From Sphingomonas leidyi (GTDB taxonomy: Bacteria > Pseudomonadota > Alphaproteobacteria > Sphingomonadales > Sphingomonadaceae), in assembly GCF_011761945.1 (NCBI RefSeq), contig NZ_JAASQV010000001.1, positions 992,001 to 1,056,000 on the forward strand: a stretch of 64,000 nt of DNA, in the 5' to 3' direction. The notes under the pieces are model-generated. The model was not told where the DNA came from and made no database searches. It worked only from the letters and a program-made list of their open reading frames with translations. This document shows positions 62,910-64,000 of this stretch, in pieces (the stretch's first letter is position 1; the number at the start of each line of letters is the position of its first letter). Made by a program: the position numbers and the translations under genes.

Positions 62910-62927
62910 GAAACTTCACAAAGTTTC
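62910..62927. promoter_or_regulatory. Palindrome between fecR and the STN-TonB receptor gene
   Basis: GAAACTT (62910-62916) and AAGTTTC (62921-62927) are perfect inverted arms around CACA, in the 121-bp gap upstream of the receptor. The AT-rich dyad is 61 bp before the receptor start on the minus strand, which suits a FecI-type promoter, an operator or an attenuator hairpin. Confidence 0.45.
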
Positions 62928-62970
62928 TTGCTTCAGTCCTGTTGCGACTGGAACGGGTAACGCGGAGCAA

Positions 62971-63963
62971 TCAGCGCTTCGATAGCGCCAATGCGTTCTC
63001 TGTCTTGTGAATCCGGAATGCGTGCGTGATCGACAGGTTCTCGAGCTGGCCGACCGGATCGGTCAGCCTTATCCGGCCGCTCACCGGCTTCTCGGCCAGG
63101 CCCTTGTCGGTGATGTCGATGGGCAGCGGGGACAGGCTTTGCAGGTCGGCGATCACCTGCCGCAACGGCGCCCCCCTATATTCCATCCACTCGCCGCGCC
63201 AGCGGGCGACTTCGTCCGGCTTCACGTCGGCGATCCGGTTGAGGCCCGCCTTGTCCAGAATGGCCGCCTGCCGGGCCTGGAGCTGGATCGGCGTGTCAAA
63301 CCATCCGTTCCTGCCGAACCGGACCACGCCGGATGCGACGGCGACACGGACGCTTCCGGGCTTGTTCGAGACCTCGAAGCTGGTCCCCACGTCCACGATA
63401 CGCGCGTTTCCGGTATCGATCCGGAAGGGGCGCCGCGCGTCATGCGCGACCTTGGCGTAGAGCGTGCCTTGGGTCAGTTCGACCACGCGGTCATGGCGCG
63501 TATAGCGGATCTTCACCTGCGCGCCGCCCCCCAGGGTCAGCTGCGTACCGTCGGCAAGGGTGACTGCGCGCACCTTGCCGTCCGCCACGGAATAGTCCTG
63601 CGGCTGGGCGAGGTACAACGCGATCAGGGGGAGCGACTGGTAGCCGCCCAGCATGACGAGCAGGACGGTCATGCCGCCGACCAGCCAGGCATGCCCCGAT
63701 CCGCCCGGGCGCCCATAGGCTTGCAGCGCGGCGTCCATGTCGGACCCCATGATGCGCCGCCACATGGTGTCATAGGCAGGTCGGCAACGCGGATCGCCGG
63801 CAAGCCATGCGTCGAAGGCGGCCTCGTCAAAGGCCTCGTCGCCCATGCGCCGCTCGATCCACTGGGCTGCTTCCCATTTTATGGAGCTAGTCTCGGACAG
63901 GGCCGCCTCTCTTCTCGATCTTCTCGATCGCCGAATCGAGATCGAATATGGCGCGCGCAACAT
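62971..63963 (-). CDS. fecR: FecR-family anti-sigma factor / signal transducer
   Basis: The product is a single-pass inner-membrane regulator. It has an N-terminal DUF4880-like region (WEAAQWIERRMGDEAFDEAA, then FDAWLAGDPRCRPAY), one transmembrane helix (HAWLVGGMTVLLVMLGGY), a periplasmic FecR domain (VRAVTLADGTQLTLGGGAQV, VVELTQGTLYAKVAHD) and a C-terminal DUF4974-like part. The likely true start is unclear. The only in-frame ATG before the conserved region is 63963, which would overlap the sigma gene by 77 bp. A CTG at 63900 after AGAGGCGG is closer to where homologues start. It should transmit the receptor's STN signal to the ECF sigma factor. Confidence 0.88.
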   Translation of the reverse strand: MLRAPYSISIRRSRRSRREAALSETSSIKWEAAQWIERRMGDEAFDEAAFDAWLAGDPRCRPAYDTMWRRIMGSDMDAALQAYGRPGGSGHAWLVGGMTVLLVMLGGYQSLPLIALYLAQPQDYSVADGKVRAVTLADGTQLTLGGGAQVKIRYTRHDRVVELTQGTLYAKVAHDARRPFRIDTGNARIVDVGTSFEVSNKPGSVRVAVASGVVRFGRNGWFDTPIQLQARQAAILDKAGLNRIADVKPDEVARWRGEWMEYRGAPLRQVIADLQSLSPLPIDITDKGLAEKPVSGRIRLTDPVGQLENLSITHAFRIHKTENALALSKR

Positions 63964-64000
63964 GATTGCTCACGGCGCTGGGGGAAAGGCCCAAGGCCAA
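63887..64000 (-). CDS. fecI: ECF sigma factor FecI-type, 3' end only
   Basis: The last 37 codons of a minus-strand gene enter from the right edge and stop at TAG 63889-63887. They read LALGLSPSAVSNHVARAIFD then LDSAIEKIEKRGG, which matches the region-4 DNA-recognition helix and tail of ECF sigma factors. Its stop overlaps the beginning of fecR. It is the sigma partner of the FecR-TonB receptor pair. The rest of the gene lies beyond the window. Confidence 0.8.
   Translation of the reverse strand: MALGLSPSAVSNHVARAIFDLDSAIEKIEKRGGPVRD

Overview
The window is 64 kb of GC-rich, tightly packed DNA. It is almost certainly a chromosomal piece from a sphingomonad (Sphingomonadales, Alphaproteobacteria). 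The supporting signs are five TonB-dependent receptors, a FecI-FecR-receptor unit, Tat-exported amidases and phosphatases, a DUF1800/DUF1501 pair, a DgcN/DgcA-type cluster, many ATGA/GTGA start-stop overlaps and very high GC at third codon positions. No tRNA, rRNA, CRISPR array, phage or transposase gene was seen.

Region 1 (1-8.4 kb) is a D-amino-acid catabolic block. It holds a DgcA-like dipeptide epimerase/racemase, a PaiB-like FMN-binding protein overlapping an N-acyl-D-amino-acid deacylase, an MFS carrier, an AraC regulator, an amidase, and a DgcN-family (DUF1611) protein. Together they could acetylate D-glutamate, racemise or deacylate the product and import the substrate.

Region 2 (8.4-20.2 kb) is a lysine/2-aminoadipate degradation block on the minus strand. 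In transcription order it reads HglS (2-oxoadipate to D-2-hydroxyglutarate), an FAD D-2-hydroxyglutarate dehydrogenase, a class III aminotransferase, an AstD-like dehydrogenase and an ALDH7/AmaB-type aminoadipate-semialdehyde dehydrogenase. A hairpin, a TonB receptor and a PAF-acetylhydrolase-like lipase follow. A LysR gene is divergent from hglS.

Region 3 (20.3-24.7 kb) looks like sulfur metabolism: a 27-codon leader coupled to a TauE/SafE exporter, a secreted DOPA-4,5-dioxygenase-family protein, and MetN-MetI-MetQ methionine import. Region 4 (24.7-31.7 kb) has a TetR regulator divergent from a TonB receptor, M28-like peptidase and acyl-CoA synthetase operon. Region 5 (32.0-34.8 kb) is a DUF1800/DUF1501 pair.

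Region 6 (34.9-49.5 kb) is one giant autotransporter of about 4479 residues with 324-bp tandem modules, preceded by a leader hairpin and an AraC gene. Region 7 (49.8-64 kb) holds one plus-strand TonB receptor, then a minus-strand run. In transcription order that run is FecI (partial), FecR, a STN-TonB receptor, a PraB-like secreted protein, a small secreted protein, a PhoD phosphatase, a Tat amidase, a compact TonB receptor and a low-GC secreted orphan.

A dispersed, REP-containing non-coding element occurs twice, at about 8.4-8.6 kb and 31.75-31.85 kb, in opposite orientations. All functions are inferred by reading motifs; no database search was possible.
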